Shown: positions 44,643 through 53,541 of the stretch, piece after piece
Layout of the letters: each line of letters starts with the position of its first letter
Position numbering within the stretch: the first letter of the stretch is position 1
Assembly: GCF_009908285.1 (NCBI RefSeq)
Contig: NZ_JAAARM010000003.1
Coordinates: forward strand, 1-64,000
Reading direction: 5' to 3'
Length of the DNA stretch: 64,000 nt
Origin: Pseudomonas sp. Fl4BN1
Lineage (GTDB): Bacteria > Pseudomonadota > Gammaproteobacteria > Pseudomonadales > Pseudomonadaceae
Made by a program: the position numbers and the translations under genes
Notes under the pieces: model-generated
What the model saw: only the letters and a program-made list of their open reading frames with translations
Database searches by the model: none
What the model was told of the DNA's origin: nothing

Positions 44643-45494
44643 TCATACCAGGCTGGTGCGCTCCAGGCGGACGACATGGCCGAGTCCGGCGTTGTTCAGG
44701 CGAGTTACCAGGTCTTCACGGGCAGCCCGGCCACCGTTGCGTACATATTCCAGCTCGGCGGCGCTGATCAGCACCACCGGCACCAGGCTGACCGGGGACA
44801 GGGGCATGTCTTCCAGGCGGGTCGGGAAGTCGGGGGCGGGGCCGCCGATCAGCACGCCGACGCAATCGTCTTCAGTGGCGAAGTGCGCAGGCAACTGGTC
44901 GCTGATGAAATGCGACTCGCTGAAACCGGGCAGCTCCAGGGACAGCACACCGTGCTGTTGCAACTGGTGGGTGATGCCGCCGGCCTCGGCCACGGTATTG
45001 GCCACATGGCGCAGTAGTTCGAAGGCCCAGCTCTTGGCGAACGGCGAGACGTCGCCCAAGGGACCTTGGGCGTGGGCGGGAATGTCCGCGGTTTCGATGA
45101 ACAGTTCCATTTCAAAGCCGTTGCCCAGGTCGTCGCCTTCGACGCCATCGAACGGGTCGCTAAGGCCTTCAGTGGTGAGCAGCAGGGTATTGGGCCGGCG
45201 CACGATGCGAAACGCCTGGCGGGTCGAAGGCCAATCGGGGCCGCCCATCAGACTGGGGCTGATCATGTAGCCAAGCACGTCGGACTCGCAGGTGCCGAGG
45301 CTTTGCCAGTGACGGTCGAGGCAGGCGGCGGAAGCTTCGCGGGCGGCGAGGTTGGCCTGTTCGGCCTTGCTCAAGTGCAAAGGATCGGTGGATTGATCAA
45401 TGGCTTCGCTCGCGGGAGTGGCGCAGAGGATTGACTCGGCGCTTTGGGGCTCGGGCTTTTTGACGGCGTTGAGCAGCTTTTTGAAGAAGTCCAT
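44643..45494 (-). CDS. Suppressor-of-fused-like domain protein
   Basis: A 283-residue soluble protein. After a short basic N-terminus (MDFFKKLLNAVKK) comes a SUFU-like domain: RIVRRPNTLLLTTEGLSDPF, GFEMELFIETAD, LLRHVANTVAEAGG and LVPVVLISAAELEYVRNGG. In bacteria this fold is common among immunity proteins of polymorphic toxin systems. The ATG at 45494 stands behind AAGGA; 59 upstream in-frame codons are antisense to the next gene's leader. First gene of a minus-strand operon with the Imm22-like and Sel1 genes. Confidence 0.68.
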   Translation of the reverse strand: MDFFKKLLNAVKKPEPQSAESILCATPASEAIDQSTDPLHLSKAEQANLAAREASAACLDRHWQSLGTCESDVLGYMISPSLMGGPDWPSTRQAFRIVRRPNTLLLTTEGLSDPFDGVEGDDLGNGFEMELFIETADIPAHAQGPLGDVSPFAKSWAFELLRHVANTVAEAGGITHQLQQHGVLSLELPGFSESHFISDQLPAHFATEDDCVGVLIGGPAPDFPTRLEDMPLSPVSLVPVVLISAAELEYVRNGGRAAREDLVTRLNNAGLGHVVRLERTSLV

Positions 45495-45696
45495 GGGCGG
45501 TCCTTGCAGTGGGGCGGTGTTGTGCTGGGGTACGGCGAGTGACAGGGCAAGCATTGTGCCGGGTTGGCAAGGAAGCGGAAACCGCAAGGTTGTTTTTACT
45601 CGAGGGAAGGGCGAATCGAAGGACGGGTGCCTTGCCTTTCCAGCGCCAGACACCGGAGAATTCGCACCCACCGAATATCAAGGAAAGACACTCAAC

Positions 45697-46056
45697 ATGC
45701 TCTACCCGAAAAAACTGAGCTCGGAGTTTTCCGGGGCACTGAGAACCTTCAGTTTCTGGGTCGCCAACGGCACCCTTGGTTATCCATTGCTGGAAGGTGT
45801 CGACTATCGAGCCTGCCTGGGCCAGGAGCCGAGCATGCTGGAGATGGCCTATGCAATCTTTGCCAATGTGCTGGAACTGGATGAGCAGGGTGTACCGGTG
45901 AACGCCAAGTACGCAGAGCACCGGGCGGCGCAATACATTCGCCAGTATTGTGACCCGGGGTACAGCGCGGTGCCGGGGTTTGAGGCGTGGGAGCAGGCGT
46001 TGCACGAGCCACCGGACAGGGATGATTCCAAGCCATGGCCGCTGGCTGTGGTCTAG
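45697..46056 (+). CDS. DUF7677-like protein (119 aa)
   Basis: Small soluble protein with the pattern LSSEFSGALRTFSFWVANGTLGYPL, EMAYAIFANVLELDEQG and QYIRQYCDPGYSAVPGFEAWE, which I associate with the DUF7677 family found in toxin-immunity islands. Divergent from the SUFU-like operon (203 bases between starts). Start ATG at 45697 with AAGGAAAG upstream. Function unknown. Confidence 0.68.
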   Translation: MLYPKKLSSEFSGALRTFSFWVANGTLGYPLLEGVDYRACLGQEPSMLEMAYAIFANVLELDEQGVPVNAKYAEHRAAQYIRQYCDPGYSAVPGFEAWEQALHEPPDRDDSKPWPLAVV

Positions 46057-46178
46057 GTTGCGGAAGGTGCTTGGCAGGCGTCGGCGTTGGGCGCTGAACC
46101 GCTAAGCGGGCGCTGTCCTCAACGCGACGCTGCGTGGCGCGCTACGCCAGGCACGGATCGATCATCCAAGGAATGAAC

Positions 46179-46751
46179 ATGACATTGACTGTCGAACGAT
46201 TGGTCGCCATCGCGATGGCCAATCCAATAAACGCCGAGATCACTTCACGCTTGCCTGCACTCGGATTGGATCAATGCCTGCTCACGGCCGGCTGCCTGTT
46301 CCAAGCCGTGTGGAATGATCAATCGAACTTGCCCGCCGCTTGGGGAGTAAAGGATTACGATGTCTTTTACTTCGACAATGATCTGTCCTGGGAGGCCGAA
46401 GATGAGGTCATCCATTCGGCCCAGGGACTTTTCCAGGACCTTGAGGTTAACGTTGAACTCAAGAATCAGGCTCGCGTCCATCTCTGGTACAGCCAGCGGT
46501 TTGGCCGACCTTGTCCTCGGCTACAGTCGGCGAAAGAAGGCATTGACCGTTACCTGATAGCGGCGACCTGCATTGGACTGGATGTGCAAACGGGTGAGGT
46601 GTATGCGCCGTATGGCTTGGCCGACCTAGAGCTAGGCGTGCTTCGGATCAATCCAGAAAATCCCCAGCCGGATTTGTTTGCTCAGAAGGCAAAAAGTTAT
46701 CAAGCTCGCTGGCCTTGGCTGAGGATCGTGGAAGCCAACATTGATGATTAA
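46179..46751 (+). CDS. Nucleotidyltransferase family protein (DUF925 type)
   Basis: A 190-residue protein of the NTP-transferase-like DUF925 group: KDYDVFYFDNDLSWEAEDEVI carries the acidic metal-binding residues (DYD, then FDND), followed by VNVELKNQARVHLWYSQRFG and a conserved SAKEGIDRYLIAATCIGL. I chose the ATG at 46179, six bases after AAGGA; the ATG at 46173 is too close to that site. The next gene, a HIT protein, begins nine bases downstream, so the two are cotranscribed. The biochemical role of the family is not known to me. Confidence 0.78.
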   Translation: MTLTVERLVAIAMANPINAEITSRLPALGLDQCLLTAGCLFQAVWNDQSNLPAAWGVKDYDVFYFDNDLSWEAEDEVIHSAQGLFQDLEVNVELKNQARVHLWYSQRFGRPCPRLQSAKEGIDRYLIAATCIGLDVQTGEVYAPYGLADLELGVLRINPENPQPDLFAQKAKSYQARWPWLRIVEANIDD

Positions 46752-46760
46752 GGACAATGC

Positions 46761-47207
46761 ATGTCACTGATTGCGCAACGAGTAGCGCAGGCCCGCAACG
46801 GCGCCAACGATAAAGTCATTTGCCGGATGGCCTCCGGTTGGGCAGTCATGGGCGACGTACAGTTTCTCGAGGGGTATTGCCTGTTGCTGCCCGACCCTGT
46901 GGTTGCGAGCCTGAATGATCTCGATAGCCAGGCCAGAGCCGTTTATCTACTGGACATGGCCCGCATCGGGGACGCGGTTCTGCAGGCCACCGGGGCCCTG
47001 CGCATGAACTATGAAATCCTCGGCAATACAGAGCCTGAACTGCATTGCCACATCTTTCCTCGCTACGCCAGCGAGCCAGAGCAAAAGCGCAAGATGCCCG
47101 CATGGTTCTATGACTGGAAAACCGCGATTGCCTATGCCGAGGAAACCCATGGGCAATTGCGCAAGCGCATTGCCCAACTACTGCAAGCAGCGAACCCCAA
47201 CCCTTGA
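46761..47207 (+). CDS. HIT-family nucleotide hydrolase/transferase
   Basis: A 148-residue histidine-triad protein. The triad region is ELHCHIFPRY (two of the usual three His kept, with Pro-Arg-Tyr as in the HIT branch that reads LHWHLIPRY); VQFLEGYCLLLPDP forms the strand that binds the nucleotide. HIT proteins cleave dinucleoside polyphosphates or nucleoside phosphoramidates or AMP linkages. It follows the nucleotidyltransferase by nine bases, which makes an add/remove nucleotidyl pair conceivable (inference). Confidence 0.78.
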   Translation: MSLIAQRVAQARNGANDKVICRMASGWAVMGDVQFLEGYCLLLPDPVVASLNDLDSQARAVYLLDMARIGDAVLQATGALRMNYEILGNTEPELHCHIFPRYASEPEQKRKMPAWFYDWKTAIAYAEETHGQLRKRIAQLLQAANPNP

Positions 47208-47319
47208 ATGCCGCGGGCTAGCGCTTGCTATTGAGCGCAGCGGGCCTGTTCATGAATGGTCCCGTAGCCCTGAGATTCACTCATTCGTCTCAACATCAAC
47301 ATGGAGTAGGCAGTATTCG

Positions 47320-48102
47320 ATGGACATCCAATTTCGCGGTAACGCAATGCTTGATAACCCAGCGGTAGGCACCTGTGACGAGTACCGCGTGAGCGCCATC
47401 TCCAGCCTGGAGGATCTGCTTGAAGCCTACCGCACGATCGCCGCCAACCACCCTGGTTTCAGGCCGCTGCTGTCGCTCGATGATCTGCCGCAGGCCCGCT
47501 ACACCTCGGGGCATGCACGCAATAACCTGGGGCTGGACGATGCCTCGGAGCAGGAGATCGCCGGGTTACCGGCAGAATGTTTCGAGGACGGCGAGTACCT
47601 GGGCTATCCAACCACGAAAGCCGAGTTCGCGATCCTTTATCGCAACTTCGTCGAGCAGGCGGCAGCCACCTCGTTCGCCGACGCTTGCGCTCATGGCCTG
47701 ACGCTCGATGAACATGCCCTGCAAGAGTGGATTGATTACCAGGACAATCCCGTTTCGCTGCTCGATCAGCCGCTCTCGGCGCTGCTGGTTCCGGTCGAGC
47801 ATAGCTGTGAGGCACTCGCGGCTTTTCCCAACGGCTATTTCACCAGCGACCTCGGCCCGGCACAAAACTTTGCGGTTGCGCGCCATTTTGCTCTCAGCCA
47901 TGGCTATGAGTTGATGGGGGTAGGCGCGTCCTATCTCGGTTTTCTACGTGCAGAACCTCCTGGCCTATCCGTAGCCAACGCGGTGGCGACAGACTTCTGT
48001 GCGCTCTACAACACCCTTGAAGAGCACCGGGAAACATTGGTTTCAGTCGTTACAAAGGCTATTGCCGCTCGGACACATCTGTGGCTGCGCTACGTGGAGT
48101 GA
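47320..48102 (+). CDS. Hypothetical protein, DUF4253-like tail
   Basis: A 260-residue soluble protein. The N-terminal half is unrecognised; the C-terminal half (LLVPVEHSCEALAAFPNGYF, FAVARHFALSHGYELMGVG, LRAEPPGLSVANAVATDFCALY) has the order of elements of DUF4253 proteins, which are common next to polymorphic toxins, but the final W-FWWD signature is replaced by HLWLRYVE. The ATG at 47320 has a modest GTAGG site. It lies 113 bases after the HIT gene. Confidence 0.55.
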   Translation: MDIQFRGNAMLDNPAVGTCDEYRVSAISSLEDLLEAYRTIAANHPGFRPLLSLDDLPQARYTSGHARNNLGLDDASEQEIAGLPAECFEDGEYLGYPTTKAEFAILYRNFVEQAAATSFADACAHGLTLDEHALQEWIDYQDNPVSLLDQPLSALLVPVEHSCEALAAFPNGYFTSDLGPAQNFAVARHFALSHGYELMGVGASYLGFLRAEPPGLSVANAVATDFCALYNTLEEHRETLVSVVTKAIAARTHLWLRYVE

Positions 48103-48299
48103 GGCTCAGGGAAAGGCGGTGCCGAGGGGAGCGGTAAATGACTACGACCCTCGACGCCTGCTGTGGGGCGGTTGCTAGCTGTGGCAAGCAGCAGTGGGTG
48201 ACGACCAGGTGCGGCGAGCCAAGCCCGCCCGAACCGAAACATCAGGCTCTCTTGCCAGCGCATCCGTGGTTAAACATCCATCAAATAAAGTGAAGGTGC

Positions 48300-49088
48300 A
48301 TGTCCTCTCGTAGATCACCGTTAATTGCCTTTGTCATGTCCTGCCTGATAGCCGGTTGGGGCCTGGTGTATGTCGGTCGTGTCAAATGGGCGCTGCGTGT
48401 CGCAGGGCTGTCGTATGGCGGGTTGGTGTTGGCTGGCGCCCTGGGCTGGATTGCCAGCCCCAAGGGCATCTATGCATTCTTCATATTCGTTATGCTGGTC
48501 AAGCTGGTCTCGGCCATCGCCGCCGCAGTACTCAGTTGCCGACATGATGATGCAATGACGCTGCCCAGTGTCCGGTTCCATTGCTTTTATGTCGCCGCTC
48601 TCATCGTCGTTACCCTGGTATTGCTCTATCCGCTCAGATCGACAGTGTTCGGTTATCAGCTTTATCACGTCCCTAGCGGCTCTATGGTGCCGACCTTGGC
48701 AATCGACGATTACATCGTCACAGACACCCGCTACAGCAAGCCGAAGGTCGGAGATATCGTGGTGTACCGGTTCAACGGTTCGGAGGCTACCAAGCGTGTT
48801 GCTGCAGTAGGTGGCGACACTCTGCAAATCGTCAACGGTGACCTGATCGTCAATGGGCAGAATCTCGGGCTGTTCTTTGCACCCGCAACCCAGGTTAAAC
48901 AGGCGTATTCGCTGAACCTGGCGCCGCTCAAGGTCGAAGCGGATCATGTGTACCTGTTAGGCGACAACCGCGACGTCAGTAACGACAGCCGTTTCATGGG
49001 CCAGGTCGCACGCGGCGACATTACGGGCAAGGTGACCGGGATATGGCTCTCCAAGGACGCGGCAAGGATCGGGAGCACTTTTGAGTGA
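48300..49088 (+). CDS. lepB: Signal peptidase I, atypical (second LepB-like)
   Basis: Inner-membrane serine protease of family S26 that removes signal peptides. The 262-residue protein has three or four N-terminal membrane helices (residues about 8-27, 32-52, 57-79, 95-113), the nucleophile motif PSGSM (Ser at about 128), box C (GDIVVYRF), the Lys base in TKRVAAVGGD (Lys at about 165) and GDNRDVSNDSRFMG. The housekeeping lepB normally sits with lepA/rnc and has two helices; this one is isolated and has extra helices, so it is a second, specialised copy (inference). A GAAGG ribosome site precedes the ATG. Confidence 0.85.
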   Translation: MSSRRSPLIAFVMSCLIAGWGLVYVGRVKWALRVAGLSYGGLVLAGALGWIASPKGIYAFFIFVMLVKLVSAIAAAVLSCRHDDAMTLPSVRFHCFYVAALIVVTLVLLYPLRSTVFGYQLYHVPSGSMVPTLAIDDYIVTDTRYSKPKVGDIVVYRFNGSEATKRVAAVGGDTLQIVNGDLIVNGQNLGLFFAPATQVKQAYSLNLAPLKVEADHVYLLGDNRDVSNDSRFMGQVARGDITGKVTGIWLSKDAARIGSTFE

Positions 49089-49174
49089 GCGCCACCATCG
49101 ATGACGCGCGGGTTACTTCCGACTGTGGCCCATCATGAGTTCCGGTTTTCGCAGAGGTGCATAGGAGGGAATTG

Positions 49175-49675
49175 ATGGAAGCATTCAAGGTTCGCGAGCT
49201 GAGACACACCGACATCGATGCGCTGCTGGCATTCGAAATCCACAACCGTGAATGGTTCGAGTCCCATATTGATGCGCGCGATCCGGCTTTCTACTCAGTG
49301 CAGGGTGTTACCGAGCACATTGATGGCTACTTGTCCGACTTTGCGGATGGCACCTGGCACCCGTTGGTTATCGAGGACGCCACTGAGCGCATCGTCGGGC
49401 GAGCAAATCTGAAAAGCATCCATGCGCCGGAGGGCGAGGCGCAAGTCGGCTATCGGATTGATCAGCACCTTTGCGGGCAAGGGTTGGCGACACTGGCGCT
49501 GAGGCATCTGATTCAACAGGCACAGGCGCGTTGGCAACTGAGGCAACTGGTCGCCTATGTCTTCAAGGAAAACATGGGCTCTCGGAAGGTGCTGGGGCGC
49601 TGCGGGTTCGTGCTTGAACAACCCGCTGAAAACGCAGCAGTAGGAGGGGAGTGCCGTTTCGTTCTTGCGCTCTAG
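49175..49675 (+). CDS. GNAT-family N-acetyltransferase (RimJ/RimL-like)
   Basis: A 166-residue acetyl-CoA-dependent transferase. The acetyl-CoA loop reads VGYRIDQHLCGQGLATLALRHL and the C-terminal VFKENMGSRKVLGRCGFVLEQ is typical of the RimJ/RimL branch acting on protein N-termini or antibiotics. AGGAGG stands before the ATG at 49175. Substrate unknown. Confidence 0.85.
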   Translation: MEAFKVRELRHTDIDALLAFEIHNREWFESHIDARDPAFYSVQGVTEHIDGYLSDFADGTWHPLVIEDATERIVGRANLKSIHAPEGEAQVGYRIDQHLCGQGLATLALRHLIQQAQARWQLRQLVAYVFKENMGSRKVLGRCGFVLEQPAENAAVGGECRFVLAL

Positions 49676-49698
49676 CGGTCGCCCGCCAGGGATGTACC

Positions 49699-49729
49699 AC
49701 CGCCCCTGGACAAAGGCTTGAGGGGCGGT
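49699..49729 (+). terminator. Hairpin between convergent genes
   Basis: Nine-base perfect stem ACCGCCCCT / AGGGGCGGT with a 13-base loop, 24 bases after the acetyltransferase stop and just before the end of the convergent kinase gene. No strong T tract; could act for either strand. Confidence 0.4.
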
Positions 49730-49751
49730 CTTGGAGGCTCTTTGCCACGCA

Positions 49752-50297
49752 TCAGCCTTGCAGATTGAGACAGGCCTGAGTCTGCGCGTGCAGGCCATCC
49801 AAAAACTCGGAGATCTGCCGCGCACTTCGCAGATGGATCACCGGAACCAGCGGCCCGATGGCCGAGCGAACGGCCTCGATACCGGGACGGTTCACTCGGT
49901 CAAAATTCCAGATGAAGTGCAAGAACTTCAAGAACTCCTTATTCAGCTTCTCTGCGCAACCTGCCGGAAGATCAGCGCGTGGTCGTTTCAGTGCGCTGCG
50001 CAGCATCACTCGCCTCAAGCATGTGGCACGGGGCGTGTCGAGCCAGATGACCAGGTCTGCGCGGGGCAGGCGCAGATCGAAGGTTCGCCGAGCATAGTTA
50101 CCCTCACAGATCCATTCATCCCCGCCGATGGCATGCAGGACCCGGGAGCGGAAAACTGGGTTGTCGGCTTCGATCCAGCCGGGCTCCCAGAACAGCCTGT
50201 CGAGGTGCACCACCGGTAAGCCGAGGCGGCTGCCTATTTCACGTGCCAGCGTCGATTTACCACTTCCCGCGTTGCCTAATATCACGATGCGCTGCAT
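49752..50297 (-). CDS. P-loop kinase, adenylate-kinase-like (FlaR/topology-modulation type)
   Basis: A 181-residue soluble P-loop protein: Walker A in IVILGNAGSGKSTLAREIG at the N-terminus, HLDRLFWEPGWIEAD and WICEGNYARRTFDLRLPRADLVIWLDTPR as in the AAA/adenylate-kinase-like proteins annotated FlaR or DNA topology modulation protein. I chose the ATG at 50297 with AGGGA upstream; the long in-frame extension to 50588 crosses the next gene's promoter. The true substrate is unknown. Confidence 0.82.
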   Translation of the reverse strand: MQRIVILGNAGSGKSTLAREIGSRLGLPVVHLDRLFWEPGWIEADNPVFRSRVLHAIGGDEWICEGNYARRTFDLRLPRADLVIWLDTPRATCLRRVMLRSALKRPRADLPAGCAEKLNKEFLKFLHFIWNFDRVNRPGIEAVRSAIGPLVPVIHLRSARQISEFLDGLHAQTQACLNLQG

Positions 50298-50565
50298 GAG
50301 CAAATCCCTGCTGTAAACGGCCAAGTTTATCATCCGCATGGTTGTCTTGGTGTTCACCCAAGAGACTTGAATACCTTGGCCAGCGACTCTTTTCGCCCAT
50401 GCTCTGCCGCAATCCCACGCAGGCAAAATGAGCAGGTGACAAGGAATAGCTAAGGAGCGAGCCATGACCCCGGTCGCATAAAGTTGAAATGCACCGCGTT
50501 GATCGACAGAATCGCCCCCGTTCCGGCCAAAGGTGCCGGGCGTTCGTGGTGAAAAGGGGCAGCAG

Positions 50566-51261
50566 TTGAACCAACAGACATTGTCCATGCGCCTGGAGCG
50601 CGTGGCAGCGCACGTACCCGCAGGTGCACGCCTGGCCGATATCGGCTCGGATCACGGCTACCTGCCGGTGGCGTTGATGCGTCGTGGCGCCATCGCCACG
50701 GCGGTGGCGGGGGAGGTGGCATTGACGCCGTTCCACGCAGCCGAGCGCACGGTGCGCGAGAACAGCCTGGAGCAGCGGATCACGGTGCGCTTGGCCAATG
50801 GCCTGGCGGCGATCGAAGCGGCAGACAGAATCACCGCCATCAGCATCTGCGGCATGGGCGGCGAGACCATCCGCGACATCCTCGACAGTGGCAAGGCCCA
50901 CCTGAGCGGCCAGGAGCGCTTGATCCTGCAGCCCAATGGTGGCGAGCAGCCGCTGCGCCAATGGCTGATGGAAAATGACTACCGCATCCTCTGCGAGGAA
51001 CTGCTGCGAGAGAACCGGTTCGACTATGAAATCATTGTCGCCGAGCGCGCCGGCCCGGTGACCTACAGCGCCGAGGAGCTGTACTTCGGCCCGCTGCAGA
51101 TGCAGGCCCGCAGCCCGGCGTTCCTGGCCAAGTGGCAGCGCCTGCTGCGGGTGAAGCACAAGACCCTGGCCCACTTCGCCAAGGCGCGGCAGGCAGTGCC
51201 CGAAGACAAGGTCGAGGACGTCGCCCGGCAGGCTCGCTGGATCACCGAACTGCTGGCTTGA
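50566..51261 (+). CDS. trmK: tRNA (adenine(22)-N1)-methyltransferase TrmK
   Basis: SAM-dependent class I methyltransferase of the TrmK family, which methylates N1 of A22 in tRNA. The 231-residue protein has the SAM motif ARLADIGSDHGYLPVALM, GEVALTPFHAAERTVREN, the family motif ISICGMGGETIRDIL and LQPNGGEQPLRQWL (the NPPY-like position reads QPN), plus a C-terminal helical extension. Start chosen at the TTG at 50566, seven bases after AAGGGG; an ATG at 50587 is an alternative. Confidence 0.87.
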   Translation: MNQQTLSMRLERVAAHVPAGARLADIGSDHGYLPVALMRRGAIATAVAGEVALTPFHAAERTVRENSLEQRITVRLANGLAAIEAADRITAISICGMGGETIRDILDSGKAHLSGQERLILQPNGGEQPLRQWLMENDYRILCEELLRENRFDYEIIVAERAGPVTYSAEELYFGPLQMQARSPAFLAKWQRLLRVKHKTLAHFAKARQAVPEDKVEDVARQARWITELLA

Positions 51262-51336
51262 CCTCAGCGAGAGGCGAGTTCTGGCTTGCTCGTTGGCCGA
51301 GCAAGATCAACCGATGGCGCTGTTTTGTCGGCGCGA

Positions 51337-53541
51337 TTAGTTGGACAAGCCCGCCACCTTGGCCCGCGCCGCATGCAGCTTCTGGTAGCTGTCGATCAGC
51401 CGCTGGTGCCGGTCGAGGCCTTCCAGCTGCATGCTGGTCGGGGTCAGGCCGTAGAAGCGCACGCTGGCGTTCACCGAACCAATCACCGCATCCATCCGCT
51501 CGTTACCGAACATCCGCCGGAAGTTGGCCTCGTAGTCCGCCAACTCCAGATCTTCGTCCAGCTCCATCTCCAGCACCGCGTTCACCGCCTGGTAGAACAA
51601 GCCACGCTCGACGGTGTTGTCGTTGTACTGCAGGAACATTTCCACCAGTTCCTTGGCTTCTTCGTATTGCTGCAGGGCCAGGTAGATCAGCAGCTTCAAC
51701 TCCAGGATGGTCAACTGGCCCCATGCGGTGTTGTCGTCGAATTCGATGCCGATCAGGGTGGTGATATCGGTGTAGTCATCCAGCTCGCTTTCTACCAGGC
51801 GCTCAACCAACGCCTTCAACTCGGCCTCATCCAGGCGATGCAGGTTGAGGATGTCGGCTCGGAAAAACAGCGCCTTGTTGGTGTTGTCCCAGATCAGGTC
51901 GTCCACCGGGTAGATTTCCGAGTAGTCCGGCACCAGGATGCGGCAGGCGGTGGCGCCGAGGTGCTCGTACACTGCCATGTAGGACTCTTTGCCCATGGCT
52001 TCGAGAATGCCGAACAGCGTTGCGGCTTCCTGGGCGTTGGAGTCTTCACCCTGGCCGGAGAAGTCCCACTCGACGAACTCGTAGTCCGACTGGGCACTGA
52101 AGAAGCGCCATGACACCACGCCGCTGGAGTCGATAAAGTGCTCGACGAAGTTGTTCGGCTCGGTGACCGCGTGGCCTTCAAAAGTCGGCTGCGGCAAATC
52201 GTTCAAGCCTTCGAAACTGCGGCCTTGGAGCAATTCCGTGAGGCTGCGTTCCAGCGCCACTTCCAGGCTTGGGTGCGCGCCAAACGAGGCGAACACGCCG
52301 CCAGTGCGTGGGTTCATCAAGGTCACGCACATCACCGGGAATTCACCGCCCAGGGACGCATCCTTGACCAGCACCGGGAAGCCCTGGGCCTCCAGGCCCT
52401 GAATCCCCGCGAGAATTCCCGGGTACTTGGCCAGCACTTCGGCCGGTACATCCGGCAGGGCGAATTCGCCTTCGATGATTTCGCGCTTGACCGCGCGCTC
52501 GAAGATCTCCGACAGGCACTGCACCTGGGCTTCGGCCAAGGTATTGCCGGCACTCATGCCGTTGCTCAGGTACAGGTTTTCGATCAGGTTGGAGGGGAAA
52601 TACACCACCTCGCCGTCTGACTGGCGTACGAACGGCAGCGACACGATACCGCGCGCTTCATTGCCCGAGTTGGTGTCGAACAGGTGCGAGCCGCGCAGCT
52701 CGCCCTCACGGTTGTAGATTTTCAGGCAGTAGGCGTCGAGGATTTCCGTCGGCAGCTCATCTTTGCGGCCAGGCTGGAACCAGCGCTCATCCGGGTAGTG
52801 CACGAATGCCGCGTTGGCGATTTCTTCGCCCCAGAACTGATCGTTGTAGAAGAAGTTGCAGTTGAGGCGCTCGATAAACTCGCCCAGGGCCGAGGCCAGT
52901 GCGCCTTCTTTGGTCGCGCCCTTGCCGTTGGTGAAGCACATCGGCGAATGCGCATCGCGGATATGCAACGACCAGACGTTGGGCACGATATTGCGCCACG
53001 AGGCGATTTCAATCTTCATGCCCAGGCCGGCGAGAATCCCGGACATATTGGCGATGGTCTGCTCCAGCGGCAGGTCTTTGCCGGCGATGTAGGTGCCGGC
53101 TGCCGAGGTCGAATGAGGCATCAACAACGCCTGGGCATCGGCGTCGAGGTTTTCCACCTCTTCAATCACAAACTCAGGCCCGGCCTGCACCACTTTCTTT
53201 ACCGTGCAACGGTCGATGGAACGCAGGATGCCCTGGCGATCCTTGTCGGAGATATCCGCCGGCAGCTCGACCTGGATCTTGAAGATTTGGTTGTAGCGGT
53301 TTTCCGGATCGACAATGTTGTTCTGGGAGAGGCGGATATTGTCGGTGGGGATATCGCGGGTCTGGCAGTACAGCTTGACGAAGTACGCCGCGCACAAGGC
53401 CGAGGAGGCCAGGAAGTAGTCGAACGGACCGGGAGCCGAGCCGTCGCCCTTGTAGCGAATGGGTTGGTCGGCCACCACCGTGAAGTCGTCGAACTTGGCT
53501 TCAAGTCGAAGGTTGTCGAGAAAGTTGACCTTGATTTCCAT
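51337..53541 (-). CDS. OsmC-YcaO fusion protein
   Basis: A 734-residue cytoplasmic fusion. Residues 1-130 are OsmC-like (FTVVADQPIRYKGDGSAPGPFDYFLASSALCAAYFVKLYC, with the peroxidatic-type Cys), residues about 150-560 are a YcaO domain (ATKEGALASALGEFIERLNCNFFYND, AEAQVQCLSEIFERAVKREI, ASFGAHPSLEVALERSLTELLQGR) and the last 170 residues form a helical TPR-like tail rich in acidic residues. YcaO enzymes activate amides with ATP; E. coli YcaO supports methylthiolation of ribosomal protein S12, and lacks the OsmC part. Start at the ATG at 53541; a GTG three codons upstream is possible. No RiPP precursor is seen beside it. Confidence 0.88.
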   Translation of the reverse strand: MEIKVNFLDNLRLEAKFDDFTVVADQPIRYKGDGSAPGPFDYFLASSALCAAYFVKLYCQTRDIPTDNIRLSQNNIVDPENRYNQIFKIQVELPADISDKDRQGILRSIDRCTVKKVVQAGPEFVIEEVENLDADAQALLMPHSTSAAGTYIAGKDLPLEQTIANMSGILAGLGMKIEIASWRNIVPNVWSLHIRDAHSPMCFTNGKGATKEGALASALGEFIERLNCNFFYNDQFWGEEIANAAFVHYPDERWFQPGRKDELPTEILDAYCLKIYNREGELRGSHLFDTNSGNEARGIVSLPFVRQSDGEVVYFPSNLIENLYLSNGMSAGNTLAEAQVQCLSEIFERAVKREIIEGEFALPDVPAEVLAKYPGILAGIQGLEAQGFPVLVKDASLGGEFPVMCVTLMNPRTGGVFASFGAHPSLEVALERSLTELLQGRSFEGLNDLPQPTFEGHAVTEPNNFVEHFIDSSGVVSWRFFSAQSDYEFVEWDFSGQGEDSNAQEAATLFGILEAMGKESYMAVYEHLGATACRILVPDYSEIYPVDDLIWDNTNKALFFRADILNLHRLDEAELKALVERLVESELDDYTDITTLIGIEFDDNTAWGQLTILELKLLIYLALQQYEEAKELVEMFLQYNDNTVERGLFYQAVNAVLEMELDEDLELADYEANFRRMFGNERMDAVIGSVNASVRFYGLTPTSMQLEGLDRHQRLIDSYQKLHAARAKVAGLSN

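Noticed and set aside
51284..51306. CTTGCTCG..CGAGCAAG hairpin between trmK and the OsmC-YcaO gene as a terminator
   Set aside because: The stem is real, but neither strand has a T tract after it; it could be a degenerate REP half, so no call was made.
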